Below are positions 1 through 7,083 of a stretch of DNA of 15,179 bases, piece by piece. The translations under genes and the position numbers were made by a program. The stretch's first letter is position 1, and every line of letters starts with the position of its first letter. The notes beneath the pieces are model-generated. The model had not been told where the DNA came from and made no database searches. It was given only the letters and a program-made list of their open reading frames with translations. Source of the stretch: Oscillospiraceae bacterium (GTDB lineage: Bacteria; Bacillota_A; Clostridia; Oscillospirales; Oscillospiraceae); NCBI GenBank assembly GCA_017481325.1, contig JAFUPG010000080.1, positions 1 through 15,179 of the forward strand. The letters are read 5' to 3'.

Positions 1-49
1 GATGATATACAAGGCTCCGCCTTGATTTATTTCGATAGGGTGATATAAT
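1..49. repeat. Left TGATAT/mini-hairpin repeat, cut by window edge
   Basis: CAAGGC (10-15), loop TCC, GCCTTG (19-24) form a 6-bp hairpin flanked by GATGATAT (1-8) and GGGTGATATA (38-47). The same GGGTGATATA word recurs at 1120-1129 and 1157-1166 in the hairpin array on the other side of the regulator gene, so the gene is bracketed by one repeat family. The left copy may continue beyond the window. Its function is unknown. Confidence 0.6.
22..49 (+). promoter_or_regulatory. Candidate extended -10 promoter for the HTH gene
   Basis: TTGATT (22-27), a 16-bp spacer and TATAAT (44-49) are seen. TG at 41-42, one base before the -10, gives the extended form TGATATAAT. Part of the -35 lies in the right arm of the repeat hairpin (10-24). 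It would give a leader of about 160 nt ahead of the gene at 216. It competes with the TATAAT at 170-175. Confidence 0.4.
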
Positions 50-93
50 AAACTTACCGATAAATAAGAATTCGACGATGAGTTGCATATATC

Positions 94-115
94 TTTGCAA
101 TTTCAACAATGCAAA
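94..115. promoter_or_regulatory. Inverted repeat TTTGCA-N10-TGCAAA, possible operator
   Basis: TTTGCA (94-99) and TGCAAA (110-115) are perfect inverted half-sites about 100 bp before the start of an XRE-type regulator, a plausible place for autoregulation. No second copy was found in the window, and the half-sites are short and AT-rich, so chance is possible. Confidence 0.25.
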
Positions 116-142
116 CCAAAGTTTACATATAGAAACGGCGAA

Positions 143-175
143 TTGCTGGTATGTTTCTGCACGGTGTTCTATAAT
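143..175 (+). promoter_or_regulatory. Alternative promoter for the HTH gene
   Basis: A consensus -10 TATAAT is at 170-175, 40 bp before the gene. The only -35-like hexamer, TTGCTG (143-148), is 21 bp away, which is too far for a normal sigma-A site, so activity would be weak or need an activator. Confidence 0.3.
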
Positions 176-215
176 TTAAGCAACGCGGAGTTAGAAAACA
201 TAAGGATAAATGATT

Positions 216-1010
216 ATGACACTTGGCGAAAAGCTAACAAAATTAAGAAAAGAGTATAACTACACGCAGGAACAGCTTGCTGATATACTTGGCGTTTCCC
301 GTCAGTCAATCAGTAAATGGGAATCTGACATTGCATATCCCGAAACTGACAAATTAGTAAAAATGGGAAAGCTCTTTGATTGTTCAATGGATTATCTTCT
401 TAAAGAGGATATATCTGAAAAACAAGGTTTACAACCTACTGAGAAAGAAAGCCTTTGGGATAAACTGAAATTGCAGATTCACGAACGCAAGAGCGAAAAG
501 ATGATTTTTGGTATGCCTCTTTACCACATTGGAAGAAATGCACACGGCTTCTTCGCAATTGGATTAAAAGCTCGTGGAATATTTTCGTTTGGTCTGATGT
601 CACGAGGTGTTTTCTCGTTCGGTCTGCTCTCTCTTGGAGTCGTTTCGATTGGCCGATTGTCACTTGGCTTGATTTCCGCAGGTGTATTCTCAGCCGGACT
701 GCTTGCAGTCGGTTCGATTGCTATCGGATTATTTGCTGCCGGTGCAATCAGTATAGGACTGATATCTTTCGGAGCACTTTCGGTTGGGTGCTTCTCAACA
801 GGTGCGCTTGCTATCGGTAAATATGCCGCCGTTGGCGACCACGCCTGCGCTATGATTGCAATCGGTCAAACCGTGGCGGACGGAAGCGTTTTCAGCCACA
901 TCGGAGATCTGACAACGGCAGATATACCGAAGGTTGTAGAATGGATTGACGGCAACGTTCCGTCTTGGCTCGGTTGGGCAAAAGAGATTTTCAAATTTTA
1001 TATTCAATAA
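216..1010 (+). CDS. XRE-family HTH regulator with glycine pentapeptide-repeat C-terminal domain
   Basis: Residues about 3-62 are a Cro/CI (XRE) helix-turn-helix; TQEQLADILGVSRQSISKWE is the classic two-helix core, so DNA binding is expected. After a charged linker (about 65-100) glycine occupies every fifth residue from 106 to 201, twenty in a row with no slip, in units such as GVFSF, GLLSL and GAISI. This resembles a beta-solenoid or membrane-packing repeat but is not the A(D/N)Lxx pentapeptide family. A short amphipathic tail ends the 264-residue protein. The ATG at 216 is preferred over 210 because AAGGA (202-206) sits 9 nt from it but only 3 nt from 210. The gene is visibly richer in A and T than its neighbours and stands between two arrays of one repeat family, suggesting acquisition. 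Target and ligand are unknown. Confidence 0.85.
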   Translation: MTLGEKLTKLRKEYNYTQEQLADILGVSRQSISKWESDIAYPETDKLVKMGKLFDCSMDYLLKEDISEKQGLQPTEKESLWDKLKLQIHERKSEKMIFGMPLYHIGRNAHGFFAIGLKARGIFSFGLMSRGVFSFGLLSLGVVSIGRLSLGLISAGVFSAGLLAVGSIAIGLFAAGAISIGLISFGALSVGCFSTGALAIGKYAAVGDHACAMIAIGQTVADGSVFSHIGDLTTADIPKVVEWIDGNVPSWLGWAKEIFKFYIQ

Positions 1011-1095
1011 ATTCCAATTTGGCTAACAGCTCTGCTACAATACTTTTGGTCGTTCTTACCCCATCTTATACACCGTTTAGTCGACCTTTTTGCAA

Positions 1096-1264
1096 TGATA
1101 TCCGTTCCTTGGCACGAACGGGTGATATATCCTCCGGATATGATATCCACTTCCGTGGGTGATATATGCCTGCGGCATATGAGGGAACGGATATTATATC
1201 ATATTTGCAACGCAAATATATCATACGGCTTGCCGTATATCATATCGCATTGGCGATATATCAT
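1096..1264. repeat. Array of TGATAT-separated mini-hairpins
   Basis: This array fills most of the gap between the HTH gene and argF. Successive hairpins are ATATCC/GGATAT (1127-1141), CCAC/GTGG (1147-1158), ATATGCC/GGCATAT (1164-1180), ATATTTGC/GCAAATAT (1201-1219), ATACGGC/GCCGTAT (1223-1238) and ATATCGC/GCGATAT (1242-1259). Each has a loop of 2-4 nt, and they are spaced about 20 bp apart by TGATAT or ATCAT words. A longer pair, ATATCCGTTCC (1098-1108) and GGAACGGATAT (1184-1194), encloses the first half. Stem sequences differ but pairing is kept. I see no coding potential. The 75 bp between the HTH stop and the array hold nothing recognisable. Confidence 0.8.
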
Positions 1265-1265
1265 T

Positions 1266-1302
1266 AAAATCGCTCCTTCTTTTTTGAAGGAGCGATTTTT
1301 TT
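1266..1302. terminator. Bidirectional rho-independent terminator, argF / HTH gene
   Basis: A 14-bp perfect stem, AAAATCGCTCCTTC (1266-1279) with GAAGGAGCGATTTT (1286-1299), has a T6 loop and a T run to 1302 on the plus strand and TTTT on the minus strand. It lies directly after the argF stop, so it ends the leftward arginine operon and also stops plus-strand transcription from the HTH gene. Confidence 0.9.
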
Positions 1303-1303
1303 C

Positions 1304-2290
1304 TTATGCCAATGTAGCTGCCAGCACAGCCTTGATGGTGTGCATGCGGTTTTCGGCCTCGTCGAAGACGATGGACTGCTTGCTCTCGAAGACCTCGTCG
1401 GTGACCTCCAGGGCTTCCAGGCCGAATTTCTCGCCGATGTCCTTGCCAATGCCGGTGTTCAGGTCGTGGAAGGCGGGGAGACAGTGCATGAAAACCGCCT
1501 TTTCCCCTGCGTTTGCCATGAGCCTGCTTGTGACCTGATAGGGCAGCATCTTCTCAATGCGCTCCTGCCAGGCGCTCATGGGCTCGCCCATGGAGACCCA
1601 CACATCGGTGTAGATCACGTCGGCGCCGGCGGTGGCCTTCATGGGGTCGGTCTCAAAGCGGAGGGTAGCGCCGGTCCCAGCGGCCACGGCCTCGCATTTT
1701 GCAATGAGCTTGGGATCGGGGAAATAGCCTTCGGGGCCGCAGGCGACAAAATTCAGACCCAGCTTGGCGCAGCCGATCATCAGAGAGTTTGCCATATTGT
1801 AGCGGCAGTCGCCCATAAAGACCAGGGTTCTGCCCTTCAGATCGCCGAAATGCTCCCGAATGGTCAGCATATCCGCCAGGATCTGGGTGGGGTGGAACTC
1901 GTTGGTCAGGCCGTTCCAAACGGGCACGCCGGCGTGCTTTGCCAGCTCTTCCACGATCTCCTGACCGAAGCCACGGTACTCAATGCCGTCGTAGAGTCTG
2001 CCCAGCACCCGGGCGGTGTCGGCGATGGACTCCTTCTTGCCGATCTGGGAGCCGCTGGGGTCCAGATAGGTCACGTGCATGCCCAGATCATAGGCGGCCA
2101 CTTCAAAGGAGCAGCGGGTACGGGTGGAGGTCTTTTCAAAGATCAGGGCGATGGTCTTGCCTTTGCAGAGGTCGTGGGGGATACCGGCTTTTTTCTTGGC
2201 CTTCAGATCGGCGGCCAGGTCGATCAGGCCGGTGATCTCATCGTGGGTAAAGTCCAGTAGGGTGAGAAAATGCTTGTTTTTCAGGTTCAT
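1304..2290 (-). CDS. argF: Ornithine carbamoyltransferase
   Basis: Catalyses carbamoyl phosphate + L-ornithine to L-citrulline in cytosolic arginine synthesis. The 328-residue length is usual for the family. The carbamoyl-phosphate motif STRTR is at residues 55-59, HPTQ at 133-136, the ornithine-closing SMGE loop at 233-236 and HCLPAFHD at 269-276. The remembered E. coli ArgI/ArgF sequence aligns closely throughout (for example PSGSQIG and GVPVWNGLT). Its ATG overlaps the argD stop as ATGA, and AGGAGG in the argD tail serves as ribosome binding site, so translation is probably coupled. The catabolic arc genes are absent nearby, which with argD as partner favours the anabolic role. A strong terminator follows the stop at once. 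Confidence 0.96.
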   Translation of the reverse strand: MNLKNKHFLTLLDFTHDEITGLIDLAADLKAKKKAGIPHDLCKGKTIALIFEKTSTRTRCSFEVAAYDLGMHVTYLDPSGSQIGKKESIADTARVLGRLYDGIEYRGFGQEIVEELAKHAGVPVWNGLTNEFHPTQILADMLTIREHFGDLKGRTLVFMGDCRYNMANSLMIGCAKLGLNFVACGPEGYFPDPKLIAKCEAVAAGTGATLRFETDPMKATAGADVIYTDVWVSMGEPMSAWQERIEKMLPYQVTSRLMANAGEKAVFMHCLPAFHDLNTGIGKDIGEKFGLEALEVTDEVFESKQSIVFDEAENRMHTIKAVLAATLA

Positions 2291-3459
2291 ACTGTCTCCT
2301 CCTGTGCGCAGTCCTTGATGATCCGGACGGCTTTTTTCAGTTGTTCCATGGGAATATTGAGAGCGGGAAGCAGGCGGATCTTATCCTTGGCCGTGGTGAC
2401 CAGGACGCCTTTTTCCAGCAGACGCTCCGCAAAGGGACGGGCGGGGAAGGGAATGCTCAGACCCAGCATCAGACCCATGCCGTTGACGGCCCGGATGCCG
2501 GGAGCGCCTTCCAATTCCTGACGTATGTACTTTTCACGCTCCGCAACACCCTCCAGCAGCTTGTCATCCAGGCGGCTGAGAATGTCTACAGCGCCGGCGC
2601 AGCAAACGGGATTGCCGCCGAAGGTGGAGCCGTGGTCGCCGGGGCGGAAGGTGTCGGCGGTACGGGTGCCGAAGAGGGTAGCGCCGATGGGCAAACCGCC
2701 GCCCAGACCCTTGGCTGTGGTGACCAGATCGGGCTGCAGGCCGTAGTGCATGTAGCCGAGGAGCTTACCGCTGCGGCCGTTACCCAGCTGCACCTCGTCG
2801 CAGATCAGAAGCAGCTCGTATTTCTCGCAGATGCGGCGGATCTCGTTGGCATAGTCCTGCCCAATGGGCATCACACCGCCTTCGCCCTGGACACACTCGA
2901 TCATCACGGCGGCACAGGGGATCTCCTGTACCAGCTGCTCCAGCTGCTCTGCATCGCCTACATCCACGTGACGGAAGCCCGTGGGCAGGGGAGCGTAGTC
3001 CTTGTGATAGACCTCCTGACCGGTGGCGGCCAGGGTGGCCAGGGTACGGCCGTGGAAGCTCTTGTTCAGGGTGACAATGGTCTGATATTCGGCACCTTTG
3101 TGCTCTGCTGCCCACTTTCGGGCAGCCTTAATGGCGCACTCGTTGGCCTCGGCGCCGGAGTTGGAGAAGAAAACCCGCTCCATGCCGCTCTTTTCGCACA
3201 GCAGCTGGGCTGCCTTCACCACAGGCTCACTGCAGTAGAGGTTGGAGCAGTGCTGATAGCTGTCCAACTGGGCGGTGACGGCTGCCTTCCAGCGCTCGTC
3301 GCCCAGACCGAAAATATTCACAGCGATACCGCTGCCTAAGTCGATATATTCCTTGCCGTTCCGGTCGTAGACTGTAGAGCCCTTGCCATGGGAGAATTCC
3401 ATGGGGAAACGGGCGTAGGTACCGGCCAGATAGCGGCGATCTAACTGGGTAATGCTCAT
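2287..3459 (-). CDS. argD: Acetylornithine aminotransferase (class III, PLP-dependent)
   Basis: Converts N-acetylglutamate semialdehyde to N-acetylornithine with glutamate as amino donor. The 390 residues show the fold-type I class III signature: SNSGAEANE (99-107), SFHGRT (134-139), QGEGG (191-195), DEVQ (221-224), the PLP Schiff-base lysine K250 in TTAKGLGGG, and GSTFGGNP (277-284). The usual DEVQTGxGRTG reads [11 protein letters not shown] here, a mild departure. Start at the ATG at 3459 is supported by GGAGG 8-9 nt upstream and by a good promoter just before it. It is first in a two-gene operon with argF. Related omega-aminotransferases share the fold, but the argF partner makes argD the best call. 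Confidence 0.93.
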   Translation of the reverse strand: MSITQLDRRYLAGTYARFPMEFSHGKGSTVYDRNGKEYIDLGSGIAVNIFGLGDERWKAAVTAQLDSYQHCSNLYCSEPVVKAAQLLCEKSGMERVFFSNSGAEANECAIKAARKWAAEHKGAEYQTIVTLNKSFHGRTLATLAATGQEVYHKDYAPLPTGFRHVDVGDAEQLEQLVQEIPCAAVMIECVQGEGGVMPIGQDYANEIRRICEKYELLLICDEVQLGNGRSGKLLGYMHYGLQPDLVTTAKGLGGGLPIGATLFGTRTADTFRPGDHGSTFGGNPVCCAGAVDILSRLDDKLLEGVAEREKYIRQELEGAPGIRAVNGMGLMLGLSIPFPARPFAERLLEKGVLVTTAKDKIRLLPALNIPMEQLKKAVRIIKDCAQEETV

Positions 3460-3490
3460 AGAAACGCCTCCGAGGGGTAGATTTTACTAT

Positions 3491-3519
3491 ATTATATCCG
3501 AGCTTTCCCCATAGGTCAA
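3491..3519 (-). promoter_or_regulatory. Sigma-A promoter of argD-argF
   Basis: On the minus strand TTGACC (3519-3514), a 17-bp spacer and a perfect TATAAT (3496-3491) lie about 30 bp before the argD start, in the 67-bp gap after the DUF421 gene. I could not recognise a convincing ArgR/AhrC box around it. Confidence 0.85.
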
Positions 3520-3526
3520 GGATTTC

Positions 3527-4201
3527 TTAGCGTCCCTCTTTTTTGGAAAAGTAAATCTTCCCGTCAGCGGCACGGGTCAGAAGCAGCACCTGCTTTGCCT
3601 GACAGCCCCGTCGCTCCAGTTCCCGATCCAGCCAAAGGCGGTCTTTGCCTGTCAAAATCAGGTTTTCCTCCAAAATCCGTCCGTCGGAGATCAAAGTGAT
3701 GGGTAATTCTGTGTCCTTCACGTGGATATTTGCGGCCTTGGCGCTGGGTGGCTCGTGCTTGGCATAGAGCAGGGTGGACAGCTGTCCGTTGGTCTCTAAA
3801 ATGGCAAACTTCACCGTCTCCAGATCGTAAATTCCCTTCTCCCGCAGGTGCATGGTCAGCTCGTCCAGGTTGATACGGTTGCGGCGCATGGCCTTTTCAC
3901 AGATCTGCCCATTCTCCATGAGGATCACCGGCTTACTGCAGAAGAGCTTACGGATCTTGATGCTTTTCAGGGTCAGAAGGGAGAACAGCAGCTCTCCCAG
4001 AACCACCAGCCCCAGAGGCCCCAGCCCATAGAGCAAGGGGAAATCCGGATCTTCCAGGGGGAGGGTAGCCAGATTGGCCAGCAGCATGGTGATGACAAAT
4101 TCCGTGGGCTCCATCTGTCCGATCTGCCGTTTTCCCAGCAGCCGCACCCCCACGATCAGCGCCAGATACAAAATCAGCGTACGAATATGAACCTGCAGCA
4201 A
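3527..4201 (-). CDS. DUF421 / YetF-like membrane protein
   Basis: The 224-residue protein has hydrophobic segments at about 8-22, 33-48 and 59-77, then a soluble, probably cytoplasmic domain. GKRQIGQMEPTEFVITMLL (23-41) and the later stretch with NGQICEKAMRRNRINLDEL followed by REKGIYDLETVKFAILE are the hallmarks of the YetF/DUF421 family known from Bacillus spore and envelope proteins. Biochemical role is unknown. The start is a TTG at 4201 with AAAGGTGG 7 nt upstream; no in-frame ATG fits better. It points the same way as argD-argF but has no obvious terminator before their promoter, so read-through is possible. No clear functional tie to arginine synthesis is visible. Confidence 0.88.
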   Translation of the reverse strand: MLQVHIRTLILYLALIVGVRLLGKRQIGQMEPTEFVITMLLANLATLPLEDPDFPLLYGLGPLGLVVLGELLFSLLTLKSIKIRKLFCSKPVILMENGQICEKAMRRNRINLDELTMHLREKGIYDLETVKFAILETNGQLSTLLYAKHEPPSAKAANIHVKDTELPITLISDGRILEENLILTGKDRLWLDRELERRGCQAKQVLLLTRAADGKIYFSKKEGR

Positions 4202-4430
4202 GGGAATACCACCTTTCAGAAATGCCGTGCCGAAAACGGAAATTTACCGCAGCATCTTAATGCTGCAAACGAATAACTAATAGCGAATGACTAATGACTA
4301 AGGTGTGCCTACGGCACAGATTTGGAATATAAATTCCGTCAAACAGAAATTTGTCGAACAGTTTGCAGCAGCCAAAGCCTCCCTTATTAGAAAGGATTTC
4401 AGGCTATGAGTAAGGCTTCAAATCACGCAA

Positions 4431-4562
4431 TGTCATTGCGAGGCCACTTGTGGCCGTGGCAATCTGTATTCTTAAAATATCCGTTTTGCACCAAATTCCC
4501 ATATATTCGGAACATTAGAAAACAGATTGCCACGTCGGGCTTACGCCCTCCTCGCAATGACA
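4431..4562. repeat. Inverted pair of CATTGCGAGG...GTGGCAATC dispersed repeats
   Basis: The left arm has TGTCATTGCGAGG (4431-4443) and CGTGGCAATCTGT (4455-4467) around hairpin GGCCAC/GTGGCC (4442-4455). The right arm has ACAGATTGCCACG (4522-4534) and CCTCGCAATGACA (4550-4562) around GGGC/GCCC. Both 13-bp blocks are perfect inverted copies. From memory this is a widely scattered bacterial intergenic repeat whose outer words are conserved while the central hairpin varies. Confidence 0.8.
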
Positions 4563-4565
4563 TGG

Positions 4566-4596
4566 CTTTTCGATAGACTGTTCGTCTATTGAAAAG
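4566..4596. repeat. 13-bp stem-loop next to the dispersed repeat
   Basis: CTTTTCGATAGAC (4566-4578), loop TGTTC, GTCTATTGAAAAG (4584-4596) pair fully with one G-T wobble. There is no T run right after it, so it is not an obvious terminator. It is part of the non-coding repeat region. Confidence 0.55.
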
Positions 4597-4758
4597 TTGG
4601 ATTTAGGCGGAAGCATACAGACCGATAAACATCTATTTGACTTTTTTGAATTCCCATCGGCGGAGCCGATACCTCAGTTATTCACTATTCGTCGTTAGTT
4701 ATTAGTTCCTAAGAAAAATTTCCGTTTATGCGCTTTCTGCATAGCATCCCCCGTGTTT

Positions 4759-4818
4759 GGGAAAATATACATATCGTAGAATTAGATAAATCTGTCGTCA
4801 ATTTGTATAAATTTTCCC
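4759..4818 (-). promoter_or_regulatory. Inverted repeat enclosing a minus-strand promoter-like site
   Basis: GGGAAAATATACA (4759-4771) pairs with TGTATAAATTTTCCC (4804-4818) with a 2-nt bulge; AGAT-AA-ATCT (4784-4793) sits at the centre. On the minus strand TTGACG (4801-4796), 17 bp, TACGAT (4778-4773) resembles a sigma-A promoter pointing away from glnA toward the repeat element and the DUF421 gene. It could be an operator-flanked promoter or a simple cruciform. Confidence 0.35.
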
Positions 4819-4868
4819 GGGAGTGAGGGTTTTGCTTTGTTCAGCGCCATAAAAAGCCGGATTGACTC

Positions 4869-4897
4869 TTGCATTTTTCTGTAAAATGGAGTAAACT
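4869..4897 (+). promoter_or_regulatory. Candidate glnA promoter
   Basis: TTGCAT (4869-4874), a 17-bp spacer and TAAACT (4892-4897) lie 33 bp before glnA. An alternative, TTGACT (4862-4867) with TAAAAT (4882-4887), has only 14 bp between the boxes. Both are modest matches. Confidence 0.4.
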
Positions 4898-4930
4898 GAC
4901 CCCAAACCCTATAAAAAGGAGGGTACTTCT

Positions 4931-7036
4931 ATGAAAATTTCCGATTATTTCGGTGAAAATGTTTTCAGTCCTTCTGTTATGAAGGCATATTTGCCTGAGG
5001 AGGCCTATCTGGATCTGTCCCGTGCAGCCCGGGAGGGCGGCCGTATCTCCATGGCCACCGCCGATGCCGTTGCCCAGGCTATGATGACCTGGGCCATGGA
5101 AAAGGGCGCTACCCACTATACCCACTGGTTCCACCCCCTCACCGGTGTCACCGCCGAGAAGCATGATGCCTTCCTCTCCAAGCCCGACCGGGAGGGCAAC
5201 GCCATCCTGCGCCTGACGGGTAAGCAGCTGATCATGGGCGAGTCCGATGCCTCCTCCTTCCCCTCCGGCGGTCTCCGTGCCACCCACTATGCCCGTGGCT
5301 ATACCGCCTGGGACATCACCTCTCCCGCCTTCGTGAAGGATATGTCCTGCGGCCGTATTCTGTGCATCCCCACGGTCTTCATCTCCTACACCGGCGAGGC
5401 GCTGGATAGCAAGACCCCCCTCCTGCGCTCCATGGAGGCCCTGAGCCAGCAGGCCATCCGCATCGTCCGCCTCTTTGGCGACCACGAGGCCAAGAAGGTC
5501 ATTCCCTTTGTGGGTGCGGAGCAGGAGTATTTCCTGGTAGACCGCCAGAAATATCTCAAGCGCCGTGACCTGATCTACTGCGGCCGTACCCTCTTCGGCG
5601 CACCTGCGCCCAAGGGTCAGGAGCTGGAGGATCAGTATTTCGGCGTGATCCGTGAGCGTGTGGGCGAGTTTATGTCCGACCTGAATGTGGAATTGTGGCG
5701 CATGGGCATCACCGCCGTGACCCAGCACAACGAGGTCGCTCCCGGTCAGCACGAATCCGCTCCCATCTACTCCGCCTGCAATGTGGCGGTGGATCACAAC
5801 CAGCTGACCATGGAGACCATGAAGCGTGTAGCCGGTCGCCATGATCTGGTCTGCCTCCTCCACGAGAAGCCCTTTGCCGGTGTCAACGGCTCCGGCAAGC
5901 ACAATAACTGGTCCATTGCCACGGATACCGGCGAGAATCTGCTGGACCCGGGCAACACCCCCAGCGATAATCTGCAGTTCCTGCTGGTGCTCTCCTGCAT
6001 CATCAAGGCCGTAGACCGCCATGCGGATCTGCTCCGTGTGTCCACTGCCTGCGTGGGCAACGACCAGCGCCTGGGCGCAGACGAAGCGCCCCCTGCCATT
6101 ATCTCCATCTTCCTGGGCAGCCAGCTGGAGGACGTGGTGGAGCAGATCGTAGAGCACGGCACCGCAGCCGGCTGTCTGGGCGGCGGCCTGCTGGATACGG
6201 GCGTTTCCACCCTCCCTCTGATCAACAAGGATGCTGCCGACCGCAACCGTACCTCTCCCTTTGCCTTTACGGGCAATAAGTTCGAGTTCCGTATGGTGGG
6301 CTCCTCGGATTGTATTGCCAATTCCAATATCGTTCTGAATACCATCGTGGCCGAGGCCTTCTGCGAGGCGGCTGACATCCTGGAGAACTGCGACAATCCG
6401 GCGCAGAAGACCCATGAGCTCATTGCCGAGAACCTCCGTGCCCACAGCCGTGTGATCTTCAGCGGCAACGGCTACAGCGAGGCCTGGGTGGAGGAAGCGG
6501 CTCGCCGTGGTCTGCCCAACCTGCCCGATATGGTCTCTGCCATCCCCAGCCTGACCACGGAGAAATCCCAGCAGCTCTTCGGAAAATTCGGTGTCTACAC
6601 CCCCGCAGAGCTGGAGTCCCGCAGCGAGATCCTCTATGAGACCTATGCCAAAATCAAGACCATCGAGGCACGTACCATGCTGCATATGGCCTCCAAGCAC
6701 TACATCCCCACGGTGGTGCGCTATACCGCCCGTCTGGCAGATTCCATCTGCAAGGTGCGCTCTGCCTGCCCTCAGGCTCCTACCTCCGTGCAGGAGAAGC
6801 TGCTGACCAAGGTCAGTGAATTGCTCACCCAGGCCAGTGAAGGCTTGGAGAATCTGGCGGCGCTGGTGGAGGAAACCGGAAAAATGGAAGGTGTCCGGGA
6901 GGTTGCCACCTTCTTCCGTGAGAAGATCGTGCCTGCCATGTATGCCCTGCGCCGTCCCATTGACCATCTGGAGCTGATGGTGGATAAGTCCCTCTGGCCT
7001 GTGCCCACCTACGGCGATCTGATGTTTGAAGTGTAA
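4931..7036 (+). CDS. glnA: Glutamine synthetase, type III
   Basis: ATP-dependent ligation of ammonia to glutamate, the entry of ammonium into cytosolic nitrogen metabolism. At 701 residues it is far longer than type I (about 450) and matches GSIII (GlnN). Family marks are GESDASSFPSGG (103-114), RGYTAWD (122-128), the metal-binding GAEQEYFLVD (195-204), NEVAPGQHE (267-275) and HEKPFAGVNGSGKHNNWS (311-328), which carries ATP and glutamate contacts. The C-terminal region after about 560 is the helical GSIII-specific part. ATG at 4931 has AAAGGAGG 8-9 nt upstream. It is monocistronic with its own terminator. No GlnR or T-box site was recognised upstream. The symbol glnN is also used for this type. 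Confidence 0.96.
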   Translation: MKISDYFGENVFSPSVMKAYLPEEAYLDLSRAAREGGRISMATADAVAQAMMTWAMEKGATHYTHWFHPLTGVTAEKHDAFLSKPDREGNAILRLTGKQLIMGESDASSFPSGGLRATHYARGYTAWDITSPAFVKDMSCGRILCIPTVFISYTGEALDSKTPLLRSMEALSQQAIRIVRLFGDHEAKKVIPFVGAEQEYFLVDRQKYLKRRDLIYCGRTLFGAPAPKGQELEDQYFGVIRERVGEFMSDLNVELWRMGITAVTQHNEVAPGQHESAPIYSACNVAVDHNQLTMETMKRVAGRHDLVCLLHEKPFAGVNGSGKHNNWSIATDTGENLLDPGNTPSDNLQFLLVLSCIIKAVDRHADLLRVSTACVGNDQRLGADEAPPAIISIFLGSQLEDVVEQIVEHGTAAGCLGGGLLDTGVSTLPLINKDAADRNRTSPFAFTGNKFEFRMVGSSDCIANSNIVLNTIVAEAFCEAADILENCDNPAQKTHELIAENLRAHSRVIFSGNGYSEAWVEEAARRGLPNLPDMVSAIPSLTTEKSQQLFGKFGVYTPAELESRSEILYETYAKIKTIEARTMLHMASKHYIPTVVRYTARLADSICKVRSACPQAPTSVQEKLLTKVSELLTQASEGLENLAALVEETGKMEGVREVATFFREKIVPAMYALRRPIDHLELMVDKSLWPVPTYGDLMFEV

Positions 7037-7040
7037 AAGA

Positions 7041-7081
7041 AAAGGAAGCTGCCTCAGAAAAAACGAGGCGGCTTCCTTTTT
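7041..7081. terminator. Bidirectional terminator, glnA / lipoprotein operon
   Basis: AAAGGAAGC plus GCCTC (7041-7055) pairs with GAGGC plus GCTTCCTTT (7065-7079) with one T-G wobble between the blocks. An A-rich loop separates the arms. T runs exist on both strands. It closes the rightward glnA and the leftward lipoprotein genes. Confidence 0.9.
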
Positions 7082-7083
7082 GC

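Larger units (their letters stand above)
4234..4727. repeat. Nested mirror-symmetric repeat element (MITE-like)
   Basis: The gene-free stretch 4202-4930 is dominated by a concentric inverted structure. Outer ends AAACGGAAATTT (4234-4245) and AAATTTCCGTTT (4716-4727) are perfect 12-bp inverted repeats. Inside are 36-nt TTAGT-rich arms, 4268-4303 and 4672-4707, matching at 26 of 36 positions by eye. Against the inner edge of each lies a 3-nt-loop hairpin: TGTGCC/GGCACA (4304-4318) and ATCGGC/GCCGAT (4656-4670). The centre holds a third inverted pair (4431-4562). A further hairpin, GCAGCAT/ATGCTGC, is at 4249-4266. No open frame or transposase is seen and no target-site duplication is evident, so mobility is inference only. 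Confidence 0.65.

Noticed and set aside
1096..1264. CRISPR array
   Set aside because: Units of about 20 bp lack a constant repeat and unique spacers, each unit is itself palindromic, and no cas genes are near.
965..1538. Open frames running through the hairpin array into argF
   Set aside because: They consist of repeat DNA and the reverse of argF; no recognisable domain or start signal. A faint resemblance of the minus strand at 1020-1090 to an integrase tail was too weak to keep.
1340..2260. 306-codon frame antisense to argF, and 332-codon frame antisense to argD (2341-3339)
   Set aside because: Both are shadows of well-recognised enzymes, without family features or sensible ribosome binding sites.
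3460..3526. ArgR/AhrC operator at the argD promoter
   Set aside because: AT-rich words are present around the -10, but none matches an ARG box well enough to claim by eye.
4234..4727. Insertion sequence with transposase
   Set aside because: No open frame of useful length inside, and no clear target-site duplication. It is kept only as a repeat element.
4841..6967. 708-codon open frame antisense to glnA
   Set aside because: It mirrors the codon periodicity of the real gene (GC-rich third positions remove stops on the opposite strand). Its translation is a Gly/His/Leu-rich string with no domain, and glnA is unmistakable.
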